From NCBI RefSeq assembly GCF_030733845.1, contig NZ_CP132311.1:62001-126000 (forward strand): a stretch of 64,000 nt of DNA. Direction: 5' to 3'. The stretch comes from Shinella zoogloeoides. Its GTDB lineage: Bacteria > Pseudomonadota > Alphaproteobacteria > Rhizobiales > Rhizobiaceae. The translations under genes were made by a program, and so were the position numbers. The notes below the pieces were generated by a model that had not been told where the DNA came from, did no database searches, and was given only the letters and a program-made list of their open reading frames with translations. Below are positions 35,693 to 44,511 of this stretch, one piece after another. How positions within the stretch are numbered: position 1 is the first letter of the stretch; the number at the start of each line of letters is the position of its first letter.

Positions 35693-36985
35693 ATGCTTGC
35701 AAGGGAATGGGTGGCAGTGACGGATCAGCGGACCGGCCTCGGCTGGCTGACGGCGCAACTGTGGAACGAACGCGTTCTCATCGCATCCGCCGTCTTCGTC
35801 GGTTTCATGATGTGGCTTGCCGGCCTGCATCTCGGCTGGGTGTCCTTCGCCGTCCTCCTGCTCGTCATCGCCGGCCTGATGCGCACCGAGCGACGTGTCG
35901 CGGACGCAGTGGGCGGGGCGGTGACGGTAGCTCCTGTCCCGCCGGCCGCCGTAACCGCGCCGCCGGCAGATGACCTGACGGCGATCGCGGCTGTCCTCGG
36001 CGCATTGGACGCGCCCGCGCTGCTCCTTTCCGCGCGCGAGACGGTGAAGCTGCAGAACCGCGCGGCCGAAGGCATCTTCGGTGCGATCCCCCAGGGTAGC
36101 GACCTTGCCGGCCGCATCCGCGCGCCGGGCATTCTCGACATGGTGCGCGATGCCATCGGCTCCGGCCTGCCGCGCGAGACCGAATATGCGGAACGGCTCC
36201 CCTCCGAGACGGTCTATGTCGTGCGCATCGCCCCGCTCGCCGGTCCGACGACCGAACCGCTCTGGCTCCTGACCTTCCACGACGTCTCACAGGCGCGCCG
36301 CATCGATCGCATGCGCTCCGATTTCGTCGCCAATGCCAGCCATGAGCTGCGCACGCCGCTCGCCTCGCTGCGCGGTTTCATCGAGACCCTTCAGGGACCG
36401 GCAAGGAACGATCTCAAGGCGCACGAACGGTTCCTCGGCATCATGCACGAGCAGGCGACGCGCATGAGCCGCCTCGTCGACGACCTGCTCTCCCTCTCCC
36501 GCCTAGAGCTGCGCTCCAACGTGGCGCCGGACCAGACCGTCGATCTCGTGCCGCTCATCGCCCATGTGCGCGACAGCCTCCAGCCGCTCGCGGGCGATCT
36601 CGGCGTCGATATCGCGCTGGATTTGCCGAAGCATCCCGTCGCCGTGCCGGGCGAAAGGGACGAACTGGTCGAGGTCTTCGAGAATCTCATCGAGAACGCC
36701 TGCAAATACGGCCAGGAGGGCAAACGGGTGGATGTCGTGCTGACGGGCGGCATCGACAACGTGCCGGTCGAGGTCAGCGTCACCGACTACGGCCCCGGCA
36801 TCCCGTCCGAACATGTGCCGCGCATCACCGAACGTTTCTACCGGGTTAACGTGGAAGCGAGCCGGTCCAAGAAGGGCACAGGCCTCGGCCTTGCCATCGT
36901 CAAGCACATCCTCACCCGCCACAAGGCACGCCTCGTGGTGAAGTCCGAGGTGGGCAAGGGCACGGTCTTTACCGTCAAGTTCTGA
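35693..36985 (+). CDS. phoR: Phosphate regulon sensor histidine kinase PhoR
   Basis: This 430-residue kinase phosphorylates PhoB under phosphate limitation. Two closely spaced membrane helices lie near residues 28-65, then a PAS-like segment (about 98-195), H-box FVANASHELRTPLASL, N-box NLIENACKYG, and ATP-binding DYGPGIP and GTGLGLAIVK. ATG 35693 is chosen for GGAGG six bases upstream rather than the earlier ATG at 35645. It leads the pst-phoUB genes on the same strand. Confidence 0.94.
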   Translation: MLAREWVAVTDQRTGLGWLTAQLWNERVLIASAVFVGFMMWLAGLHLGWVSFAVLLLVIAGLMRTERRVADAVGGAVTVAPVPPAAVTAPPADDLTAIAAVLGALDAPALLLSARETVKLQNRAAEGIFGAIPQGSDLAGRIRAPGILDMVRDAIGSGLPRETEYAERLPSETVYVVRIAPLAGPTTEPLWLLTFHDVSQARRIDRMRSDFVANASHELRTPLASLRGFIETLQGPARNDLKAHERFLGIMHEQATRMSRLVDDLLSLSRLELRSNVAPDQTVDLVPLIAHVRDSLQPLAGDLGVDIALDLPKHPVAVPGERDELVEVFENLIENACKYGQEGKRVDVVLTGGIDNVPVEVSVTDYGPGIPSEHVPRITERFYRVNVEASRSKKGTGLGLAIVKHILTRHKARLVVKSEVGKGTVFTVKF

Positions 36986-37046
36986 CACAAAGGGCCCGGC
37001 TCTTGTCTTCTCGATTGGAATAGTCAAGCGATTTCAGATGCTTGGT

Positions 37047-37075
37047 GTGTCACAAATGTTTCGTCAAACTGACAT
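37047..37075 (+). promoter_or_regulatory. Pho box upstream of pstS
   Basis: Three 7-mers, GTGTCAC, GTTTCGT and CTGACAT, are spaced exactly 11 bp apart, as in the CTGTCAT direct repeats of PhoB sites; the third is the best match (6 of 7). The site ends about 100 bp before pstS. Confidence 0.75.
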
Positions 37076-37173
37076 AAAAGAGAGGGCGATCGGGGTTTAG
37101 AGAAGAGCCGCCGGTCAACGGCAGAGAGCGCGAGACAGCGCTTCCCACACACGTCCTCTTCGGGAGAACCCAG

Positions 37174-38208
37174 ATGAAATCTCTTAAGCTCACCCTCGCG
37201 GCGCTCGTTGCCTCCGCCGCATTCGCAGGCGTTGCCGTTGCGCGCGACCAGGTCCAGATCGCCGGCTCCTCTACCGTTCTTCCCTACGCCAAGATCGTCG
37301 CCGAGACGTTCGGCGAGACCTTCCCCGACTTCAAGACCCCGATCGTCGAATCCGGCGGTTCGTCGGGCGGCCTGAAGGAATTCTGCAAGGGCGTCGGCCC
37401 GGAAACCATCGACATCGCCAACTCCTCGCGCCCGATCAAGGACAGCGAAGTCGAGGCTTGCAAGGCTGCCGGCGTGACGGAAATCCAGGAAGTGCGCATC
37501 GGCTATGACGGCATCGTCTTCGCGACCGACGCCGGCAATGCCGACCTGAAGCTCGAGCCGAAGGACCTCTACCAGGCGCTTGCCGCCGAAGTCGTCGTCG
37601 ACGGCAAGCTCGTCGCCAACCCCTACAAGAAGTGGTCTGAAGTCAACAAGGACCTGCCGGACGCCGAGATCGCCGCCTACATCCCGGGCGAGAAGCACGG
37701 CACGCGCGAAGTCTTCGAAGAGAAGATCCTGGCACAGGGCTGCAAGGACTCGGGCGCGCAGGACGTCATCAAGGCTGCCGTCGCCGATGAAAAGGAACAG
37801 CATTCCAAGTGCGTCGCCGTTCGCAAGGACGGCCTGGCTGTCGACATCGACGGCGACTACACGGAAACGCTGGCCCGCATCGCCGCCAACAAGTCCGGTA
37901 TCGGCGTGTTCGGCCTGTCCTTCTACGAAAACAACGCCGACAAGTTGAAGGTCGCCACCGTCAACGGCATCGTCCCGTCGACTGAAACGATCGCTTCCGG
38001 CGAGTACCCGGTTTCCCGTCCGCTGTTCTTCTACGTCAAGAAGGCGCATCTCGGCGTCATCCCGGGCCTGAAGGAATATGTCGAGTTCTTCACGAGCGAC
38101 GACATGGTCGGCCCGGACTCCCCGCTGGCTGAATACGGCCTCGTCGCCGCTCCGGATGCCGAGCGCGAAGAAGCCCGCAAGGCCTTCGCCGACGGCAAGA
38201 TCATGTAA
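37174..38208 (+). CDS. pstS: Periplasmic phosphate-binding protein PstS
   Basis: This 344-residue precursor has a signal peptide (TLAALVASAAFAGVAVA) and phosphate-binding loops IAGSSTVLPYA and VESGGSSGGLKEFC, plus NSSRPIKDSE. It delivers phosphate to PstCA. It has a Pho box upstream, and a 40-bp inverted repeat separates it from pstC, which suits high expression of the binding protein relative to the membrane components. Confidence 0.96.
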   Translation: MKSLKLTLAALVASAAFAGVAVARDQVQIAGSSTVLPYAKIVAETFGETFPDFKTPIVESGGSSGGLKEFCKGVGPETIDIANSSRPIKDSEVEACKAAGVTEIQEVRIGYDGIVFATDAGNADLKLEPKDLYQALAAEVVVDGKLVANPYKKWSEVNKDLPDAEIAAYIPGEKHGTREVFEEKILAQGCKDSGAQDVIKAAVADEKEQHSKCVAVRKDGLAVDIDGDYTETLARIAANKSGIGVFGLSFYENNADKLKVATVNGIVPSTETIASGEYPVSRPLFFYVKKAHLGVIPGLKEYVEFFTSDDMVGPDSPLAEYGLVAAPDAEREEARKAFADGKIM

Positions 38209-38215
38209 TTGACTT

Positions 38216-38255
38216 GGCCCGACCCGGCATTTCCTTGGAAATGCCGGGTCGGGCC
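38216..38255 (+). repeat. Perfect 19-bp inverted repeat between pstS and pstC
   Basis: GGCCCGACCCGGCATTTCC (38216-38234) is followed by TT and then its exact reverse complement to 38255. No T run follows, so it is more likely a 3'-stabilising or partially attenuating hairpin than a complete terminator. Confidence 0.85.
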
Positions 38256-38318
38256 GCTCCCCATTTGGCAGGCCGAACAAATGACAGCGCGGATGATCTC
38301 GCCGGGAGAATTTCCTAA

Positions 38319-39803
38319 ATGAGTATTTCCCTTCTTCTGCTCATCATCGCCGTCATCGGCGTGGCGGGCTATCTTGTCGGAAGCTGGCGCGCCAACGCGC
38401 TTGCCGGCGGCAGACTTTCAAATCTTCATTCCCGGCCGGGCTATTACGGCTCCTTCGTCGCCATCTGGGCCATGCTACCCGCGCTTGTCGTGCTCCTCGT
38501 CTGGATCGTCGCGAGCCCGATCTACATCGGCTCGTCGGTGCGTGCCGGCTTCCCCGACGAGGTGAAGGCCGAGCCGCAGGCGACGCAGAACCTCAACTAC
38601 AACATGATCGGTGCCATCGCCCGCGGCTTGAAACTGCTGTCGGCGGAAGAGCGTGACGCGCTGTTTGCCGACGGTTCGACCGCCCGGACGGTGCTCGGCG
38701 CCAAGGGCGTGCCGCTCGCGGCCGATCCGGCACAATACATGCTGACGTCGGCGGACGATCTCAACCGCATGACGTCGACCAGCAGCACCCTGCTGTCGAT
38801 CCTCGTCATCGTCGCCGCGCTCGCCGGCGCCTTCCTCTCCTACCGCGCGATCGCACCGAAGTTCCGGGCCCGCAATCGCGTCGAAGGCGTCATGCTGGTC
38901 GGCCTCATCGGCGCTTCGTCGATCGCCATCCTGACGACGGTCGGCATCGTCGCCTCGATGGCCACGGAAGCCATCCATTTCTTCAACATGGTGCCTGCCT
39001 GGGAATTCTTCTTCGGCACGACCTGGGACCCGCGCTTCGCCGCGGCCGGCGCGACGGAATCCTCCGGCCAGTTCGGCCTGATCCCGCTGCTCGCCGGCAC
39101 GCTCTATATCGGCTTCGTCGCCATGCTGGTCGCCGTGCCGGTCGGCCTCTTCGCGGCCATCTACATGTCGGAATACGCCTCGCGGACAGTCCGTTCTATC
39201 GCCAAGCCGCTGCTCGAAGTGCTCGCCGGCATCCCGACCATCGTCTACGGCTTCTTCGCCCTGATCACGGTCGGCCCGTTCCTGCGCGATATCTCCGCCC
39301 AGCTGAACGGTCTCGTCACCGGCAATTATGTGAACTTCATTCAGGCGCAGAGCGTTCTGACGGCCGGTATCGTGATGGGCATCATGCTGATCCCCTACGT
39401 CTCCTCGCTGTCGGACGATATCATCACCGCCGTGCCGCGGGCGCTGCGTGACGGTTCACTCGGCCTCGGCGCCACCCGTTCCGAGACGATCAAGCGCGTC
39501 ATCCTGCCGGCTGCCCTGCCGGGCATCGTCGGCGCGCTGCTGATGACCGCGTCGCGCGCCATCGGCGAAACCATGATCGTGGTTCTGGCCGCCGGCGTCG
39601 CCGCCCGCATGCAGCTCAATCCCTTCGAGCCGATGACGACGGTGACGGTGAAGATCGTCAACCAGCTGACGGGCGACCTCGAATTCACCTCGCCGCAGAC
39701 GCTGGTGGCTTTCGCGCTCGGCATCACGCTCTTCGCCATCACGCTTTGCCTCAACATCTACGCCCTCTATATCGTGCGCAAATACCGGGAGCAGTACGAA
39801 TGA
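38319..39803 (+). CDS. pstC: Phosphate ABC transporter permease PstC
   Basis: This 494-residue permease has an extended N-terminal region with two helices and a soluble segment before the MetI-like core of about six helices. The coupling loop is ALRDGSLGLGATRSETIKRV (residues near 370-390), contacting PstB. The long form is typical of rhizobia. Its stop overlaps the pstA start (ATGA). Confidence 0.95.
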   Translation: MSISLLLLIIAVIGVAGYLVGSWRANALAGGRLSNLHSRPGYYGSFVAIWAMLPALVVLLVWIVASPIYIGSSVRAGFPDEVKAEPQATQNLNYNMIGAIARGLKLLSAEERDALFADGSTARTVLGAKGVPLAADPAQYMLTSADDLNRMTSTSSTLLSILVIVAALAGAFLSYRAIAPKFRARNRVEGVMLVGLIGASSIAILTTVGIVASMATEAIHFFNMVPAWEFFFGTTWDPRFAAAGATESSGQFGLIPLLAGTLYIGFVAMLVAVPVGLFAAIYMSEYASRTVRSIAKPLLEVLAGIPTIVYGFFALITVGPFLRDISAQLNGLVTGNYVNFIQAQSVLTAGIVMGIMLIPYVSSLSDDIITAVPRALRDGSLGLGATRSETIKRVILPAALPGIVGALLMTASRAIGETMIVVLAAGVAARMQLNPFEPMTTVTVKIVNQLTGDLEFTSPQTLVAFALGITLFAITLCLNIYALYIVRKYREQYE

Positions 39804-41119
39804 GCCAGGTCTCCACGAGCCCCGCCCTAGGCATCGCCGCCAGCCCCGAACGCCGCGATATCGGCCTTCGCCGCCGCTATGCCGCCGAGCGCCGCTTCCG
39901 CCTCTACGGCATGGCCGCGATCGGCTTCGGCCTCCTCTTCCTGTTCCTCCTGCTGTTCTCGGTGTTTTCCAAGGGCTACACCGCTTTCCAGCAGACGATG
40001 ATCACCATCCCGGTCGAGTTCTCCGAACAAATCATCGACAAGAATAATGAGCGCGCCTCGAACCCCCAGAAGCTGGTCTCGGCCAACTATCCGGTCGTCG
40101 CCCGCAATGCGCTCGCCAAGGTTCTCGGCGTCAGCGAAGACGACCGTGCCGGCCTGAAGGCCGTGGGCGGCATGATCTCGGACAGCGTCCGCGTCCAGTT
40201 CCGCGACCTCGTCACCGCCGATCCCTCGATCATCGGAACCACGCAGAACGTGACTTTCCTGGCGCATGGCGACCTCGACTCGGCCTTCAAGGGCCAGATC
40301 GACCTCGGCGTGGCGGAGAACAACCGCAAGGTCTCCGACAAGCAGGTCGGCTGGATGAACCAGCTTGCCGAAAGCGGGGCGTTCGCCAAGCACTTCAACA
40401 CGGGCCTCTTCACCAACGGTGCATCGAGCCGTCCGGAAGCCGCCGGCGTCGGCGTCGCCGCCATCGGCTCGCTCTACATGATGCTGATCGTGCTGGCGCT
40501 GTCGTTGCCGATCGGCGTCGCCGCCTCGATCTATCTCGAGGAATTCGCCCCGAAGAACCGCTTCACCGACCTCATCGAGGTGAACATCAACAACCTCGCC
40601 GCGGTGCCGTCGATCGTCTACGGTCTGCTCGGCCTTGCGGTCTTCGTCAACTTCGCCGGTTTCCCGCGCTCGGCAGCCCTCGTCGGTGGCCTGGTGCTGA
40701 CGCTGATGACGCTGCCGACGATCATCATCGCGACCCGCGCGGCGCTGAAGGCCGTGCCCCCGTCGATCCGCTCGGCCGCGCTTGGCCTCGGTGCCTCGAA
40801 GATGCAGACCGTGTTCCATCACGTCCTGCCGCTCGCCATGCCCGGCATCCTCACCGGCACGATCATCGGCCTGGCGCATGCGCTCGGCGAGACCGCGCCG
40901 CTGCTCCTCATCGGCATGGTCGCCTTCGTCGCCGATATTCCATCGACGCCGCTTGAGCCCGCAACGGCACTGCCGGTGCAGATCTACATGTGGGCTAACG
41001 AGGCGGAACGCGCCTTCGTGGAGCGCACCTCGGGAGCGATCATCATCCTCCTCATCTTCCTCATCCTCATGAACGTGGGTGCAATCCTGTTGCGCCGCCG
41101 TTTTGAACGGCGCTGGTAG
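39800..41119 (+). CDS. pstA: Phosphate ABC transporter permease PstA
   Basis: This 439-residue permease has an N-terminal DUF3333-type extension of about 200 residues (one helix and a soluble domain) and a MetI-like core with coupling loop [20 protein letters not shown]. It starts at ATG 39800, overlapping pstC by four bases; the longer frame is an artefact. It forms the membrane channel with PstC. Confidence 0.95.
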   Translation: MSQVSTSPALGIAASPERRDIGLRRRYAAERRFRLYGMAAIGFGLLFLFLLLFSVFSKGYTAFQQTMITIPVEFSEQIIDKNNERASNPQKLVSANYPVVARNALAKVLGVSEDDRAGLKAVGGMISDSVRVQFRDLVTADPSIIGTTQNVTFLAHGDLDSAFKGQIDLGVAENNRKVSDKQVGWMNQLAESGAFAKHFNTGLFTNGASSRPEAAGVGVAAIGSLYMMLIVLALSLPIGVAASIYLEEFAPKNRFTDLIEVNINNLAAVPSIVYGLLGLAVFVNFAGFPRSAALVGGLVLTLMTLPTIIIATRAALKAVPPSIRSAALGLGASKMQTVFHHVLPLAMPGILTGTIIGLAHALGETAPLLLIGMVAFVADIPSTPLEPATALPVQIYMWANEAERAFVERTSGAIIILLIFLILMNVGAILLRRRFERRW

Positions 41120-41133
41120 AAGGTTATAGACAG

Positions 41134-41949
41134 ATGAACATCATGTCAGAAGCAGCAGTCGAGAAAGCGCTGGACAAGAAAATGAACGACATTTCCTACA
41201 AGATGATCGGCAAGGACGTCTCGGTCTACTACGGCGACAAGCGCGCACTCTACGACGTCAACCTGAACGTCCGCGAAAACACCGTGACGGCGCTGATCGG
41301 CCCGTCGGGCTGCGGCAAGTCCACCTTCCTGCGCACGCTGAACCGCATGAACGACACGATCGACGGCTGCCGCGTCACCGGCCGGATCACGCTCGACACG
41401 GACGACATCTACGATCCGTCGATCGACGTGGTGGAACTGCGCGCCCGCGTCGGCATGGTCTTCCAGAAGCCTAACCCCTTCCCGAAATCGATCTACGAGA
41501 ATGTCGCCTACGGCCCGCGCATCCACGGCCTTGCCAAGGCGAAGGCCGACATGGACGCCATCGTCGAGCAGAGCCTGCAGAAGGCCGGCCTGTGGAACGA
41601 GGTGAAGGATCGCCTGCACGAAGGCGGCACCGGTCTTTCCGGCGGCCAGCAGCAGCGCCTGTGCATCGCCCGCGCCGTCGCCGTCAGCCCCGAGGTCATC
41701 CTGATGGACGAGCCGTGCTCGGCGCTCGATCCGATCGCGACCGCCAAGGTCGAGGAACTGATCCACGAGCTGCGCGCCAACTTCACCATCGTCATCGTGA
41801 CGCACTCGATGCAGCAGGCGGCCCGCGTCTCGCAGCGCACCGCCATGTTCCACCTCGGCAATCTCGTCGAGGAGAACGACACGGACAAGATGTTCACCAA
41901 CCCGGACGACCAGCGCACGCAGGATTACATCATGGGCCGCTTCGGCTGA
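41134..41949 (+). CDS. pstB: Phosphate ABC transporter ATPase PstB
   Basis: This 271-residue ATPase has Walker [11 protein letters not shown]-loop [10 protein letters not shown], signature [14 protein letters not shown], Walker [13 protein letters not shown] and the H-loop in THSMQQA. It powers phosphate import through PstCA. ATG 41134 or 41143 may be used. It is 14 bp after pstA. Confidence 0.97.
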   Translation: MNIMSEAAVEKALDKKMNDISYKMIGKDVSVYYGDKRALYDVNLNVRENTVTALIGPSGCGKSTFLRTLNRMNDTIDGCRVTGRITLDTDDIYDPSIDVVELRARVGMVFQKPNPFPKSIYENVAYGPRIHGLAKAKADMDAIVEQSLQKAGLWNEVKDRLHEGGTGLSGGQQQRLCIARAVAVSPEVILMDEPCSALDPIATAKVEELIHELRANFTIVIVTHSMQQAARVSQRTAMFHLGNLVEENDTDKMFTNPDDQRTQDYIMGRFG

Positions 41950-41999
41950 CGCAACCGTCGCCAAAACCCTGACCATCCGAGCGCATCAAGGATAAAGAC

Positions 42000-42719
42000 A
42001 TGTCATCGACCCATATCGTTTCGATCTATGACGAAGAACTGAAGTACCTCTCCCGCCGCATCTCCGAAATGGGCGGCACGGCCGAGCAGATGGTTTCGGA
42101 TTCCGTCCGCGCGCTCGTCACCACCGATGCGGCGCTGGCCCAGAAGGTCATCTCGGAAGACGTCATCCTCGACAATGCCGAGCGCCAGATCAACGACAAG
42201 GCCATCGTCACCATCGCCAAGCGCCAGCCGATGGCGGCGGACCTGCGCGAGATCATGGGCGCCATCCGCATCGCCGCCGAGCTGGAGCGCGTCGGCGATC
42301 TCGGCAAGAACACCGCCAAGCGCGTCATCGCCGTGCAGAGCTCGGGCATGCCCCGCAAGCTCGCCCGCGGCCTGGAGCATCTTGCCGAACTTGCGCTGAT
42401 GCAGCTCAAGGAAGTGCTCGACGTCTACGCCACCCGCTCGATCGAGAAGGCCAAGGCCATCCGCGAGCGCGACGACGAGATCGACGCGATCTACACCTCG
42501 CTGTTCCGCGAACTCCTCACTTACATGATGGAAGATCCGCGCAACATCACGCCCTGCACGCACCTCCTGTTCTGCGCCAAGAACATCGAGCGTATCGGCG
42601 ACCATGCGACCAACATCGCGGAGACCATCTACTATATGGCGACCGGCTCGCAGCCGGAAGGCGAGCGCCCGAAGGACGACACCTCGACGTCCGTCGTTGC
42701 CGCCGACGTCTCCGAGTAA
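42000..42719 (+). CDS. phoU: Phosphate signalling protein PhoU
   Basis: This 239-residue all-helical protein has two PhoU three-helix repeats. Each holds the E/D-x3-D metal-binding pattern (AAELERVGDLGKNTAKRV; AKNIERIGDHATNIAETI). PhoU couples Pst transport to PhoR inhibition. It lies between pstB and phoB in the operon. Confidence 0.97.
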   Translation: MSSTHIVSIYDEELKYLSRRISEMGGTAEQMVSDSVRALVTTDAALAQKVISEDVILDNAERQINDKAIVTIAKRQPMAADLREIMGAIRIAAELERVGDLGKNTAKRVIAVQSSGMPRKLARGLEHLAELALMQLKEVLDVYATRSIEKAKAIRERDDEIDAIYTSLFRELLTYMMEDPRNITPCTHLLFCAKNIERIGDHATNIAETIYYMATGSQPEGERPKDDTSTSVVAADVSE

Positions 42720-42737
42720 AGAGAGTAGGTTCGCTTT

Positions 42738-43421
42738 ATGGTGCCGAGAATTGCCGTCGTGGAAGACGAGGAGGCGCTCAGCGTCCTCCTGCGCTACAAC
42801 CTCGAGGCCGAAGGCTTCGAGGTCGATACGATCCTCTCCGGTGACGAGGCGGAGATGCGCCTGCAGGAGCGCATGCCGGACCTTTTGATCCTCGACTGGA
42901 TGCTGCCCGGCGTTTCCGGCATCGAACTGTGCCGGCGCCTGCGCCAGCGGCCGGAAACGGAGCGCCTGCCGATCATCATGCTGACGGCGCGCGGCGAGGA
43001 GAGCGAGCGCGTGCGCGGCCTTGCCACCGGTGCGGACGACTATGTGGTAAAGCCCTTCTCGACGCCGGAACTCGTCGCCCGCGTCCGTGCCATGCTGCGA
43101 AGGGCCAAGCCCGAGGTCGTCTCGACGGTGCTGCGCTGCGGCGATATCGAACTCGACCGCGAGACGCACCGTGTCCACCGCCGCACCCGCGAGGTGCGCC
43201 TGGGGCCGACGGAGTTCCGCCTGCTGGAATTCCTGATGACCTCGCCCGGCCGTGTCTTCTCCCGCTCGCAGCTTCTCGACGGTGTCTGGGGCCACGACAT
43301 CTATGTGGACGAGCGCACCGTCGACGTGCATGTCGGGCGCCTGCGCAAGGCGCTCAACTTCGCCAACATGCAGGACGTCATCCGCACCGTCCGCGGCGCC
43401 GGCTATTCGCTGGAAACCTGA
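42738..43421 (+). CDS. phoB: Phosphate regulon response regulator PhoB
   Basis: This 227-residue OmpR-family regulator has a receiver domain with phospho-acceptor Asp in LLILDWMLPG (near residue 54), conserved Lys in DDYVVKPFS, and a winged-helix domain ending DVHVGRLRKALN and RTVRGAGYSL. It binds Pho boxes such as the one before pstS. It is last in the cluster and is followed by a terminator. Confidence 0.97.
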   Translation: MVPRIAVVEDEEALSVLLRYNLEAEGFEVDTILSGDEAEMRLQERMPDLLILDWMLPGVSGIELCRRLRQRPETERLPIIMLTARGEESERVRGLATGADDYVVKPFSTPELVARVRAMLRRAKPEVVSTVLRCGDIELDRETHRVHRRTREVRLGPTEFRLLEFLMTSPGRVFSRSQLLDGVWGHDIYVDERTVDVHVGRLRKALNFANMQDVIRTVRGAGYSLET

Positions 43422-43451
43422 GCCGCCGAAATTCCTCCCAAGGACGGGAAT

Positions 43452-43479
43452 GGGCCCTTCGGGGCCCGTTTCGCGTTTT
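43452..43479 (+). terminator. phoB terminator
   Basis: GGGCCC-TTCG-GGGCCC forms a stable stem-loop, followed by GTTTCGCGTTTTT. Nearly the same sequence, inverted, ends gcrA (43502-43524). Confidence 0.8.
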
Positions 43480-43496
43480 TGGGTCATCTCAACGGC

Positions 43497-43525
43497 AATA
43501 ACGAAAACGGGCCCCGAAGGGCCCG
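43497..43525 (-). terminator. gcrA terminator
   Basis: On the minus strand, GGGCCCTTCGGGGCCCGTTTTCG ends the leftward gcrA transcript. It is the inverted near-copy (one extra T) of the phoB terminator. Confidence 0.75.
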
Positions 43526-43549
43526 CATCTCATTCCACGATCGCTGTTG

Positions 43550-44086
43550 TTACCGCATCCGCCGCCGCTCGGCGGAGGGCTGGTAGGCGAGGCGCTGGTG
43601 GTAGGTGCAGTAGGGCGAGTTGTCCGGGGACTCGTTGCCGCAGAAGTGGAAGTCGTCGTTCAGCGGGTCGCCGATCGGCCACTTGCAGGTGCGCTCGGTC
43701 AGTTCGGTCAGCTCCAGGCGGCGCGACATCGGCACGACCACCTTGTTGCCGTTGGCCGGAACCGGAAGCTGCTCGCTCTGCGTCTCGAAGTCGGTGTCCA
43801 GCTCTTCCTTGGGAAGGGCGCTGCCGGCAGGCCGGGCGACAGTGCGCGTCACGGCCGGGCGGGCTGCGAAATTCGACGGGCGCGGGGTTGCCGCGGCCGG
43901 GCGCTTCGGGCGTGACGCCGTCTGCGTGCCGCCGGCCTTGGCGCGGCCCGGCAGGTTCAGCCGGTGAACCTTGCCGATCACCGCGTTGCGGCTGACGCCG
44001 CCAAGCTGTGCAGCGATCTGGCTCGCGCTCAGGCCCTCGGCCCAGAGCTTCTTGAGTTTCTCGACCCGCTCGTCTGTCCAGTTCAT
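43550..44086 (-). CDS. gcrA: Cell-cycle regulator GcrA
   Basis: This 178-residue alphaproteobacterial regulator has an N-terminal DNA-binding domain beginning MNWTDERVEKLKKLWAEGLS and continuing SASQIAAQLGGVSRNAVIGK. The linker is basic and Pro/Ala-rich. The C-terminal domain (CKWPIGDP, FCGNESPDNSPYCTYHQRLAY) is known in Caulobacter to bind sigma-70. GcrA activates promoters carrying CcrM-methylated GANTC. ATG 44086 is the conserved start. Its upstream region is packed with GANTC sites. Confidence 0.96.
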   Translation of the reverse strand: MNWTDERVEKLKKLWAEGLSASQIAAQLGGVSRNAVIGKVHRLNLPGRAKAGGTQTASRPKRPAAATPRPSNFAARPAVTRTVARPAGSALPKEELDTDFETQSEQLPVPANGNKVVVPMSRRLELTELTERTCKWPIGDPLNDDFHFCGNESPDNSPYCTYHQRLAYQPSAERRRMR

Positions 44087-44511
44087 GTTCTCGTCTCCGC
44101 TCGGCGCTCGCAATGCGGGAATCCCTCATCGCGTCCCGGACGGGTCCGGAACCTGAACGCCTTGACTCTTTTGGTGACTAGTTCCGCCGCATGCAGTCTA
44201 GTAATTGGTCTTTAACCTAGAGACAGGGGGACTCTGTGACAAGAGTCGCGGGAATCGGCGCGAATCGATTTCTAAGTTTTCCCCAACTTGCTGGTCTGGT
44301 GTGACTCGATAGAGACACCTTCCGCGCGTGCCGCGAATCCTCACCTTGCGGCAGGTTCAGCCATATTTCGGGATGCACTTTTGTTGACATGGAGGGGTGA
44401 AATGCCGATAGTGCGGCATGCCGCCGAAAGGCGGCTTTTGATTTTTCTGGTGTCCGGAAAAGTCAAGCACGGGACCCGTTTTTCCGCATCTCTTTTCGGA
44501 GGATACGCGCC
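44087..44511. promoter_or_regulatory. gcrA-argD intergenic region with GANTC cluster
   Basis: Eight GANTC sites (CcrM methylation targets) occur at 44119, 44164, 44230, 44243, 44252, 44262, 44303 and 44335, read from the sequence, in the divergent region between gcrA and argD. About one would be expected by chance. This suggests methylation-dependent, replication-timed control of gcrA. No ORF or RNA gene was seen in these 425 bp. Confidence 0.75.

Noticed and set aside
42003..43487. 494-codon minus-strand ORF
   Set aside because: It is opposite phoU and phoB, both of which are complete.
43452..43524. CRISPR-like repeat
   Set aside because: Only two copies occur, inverted, at the ends of convergent genes; they are terminators.
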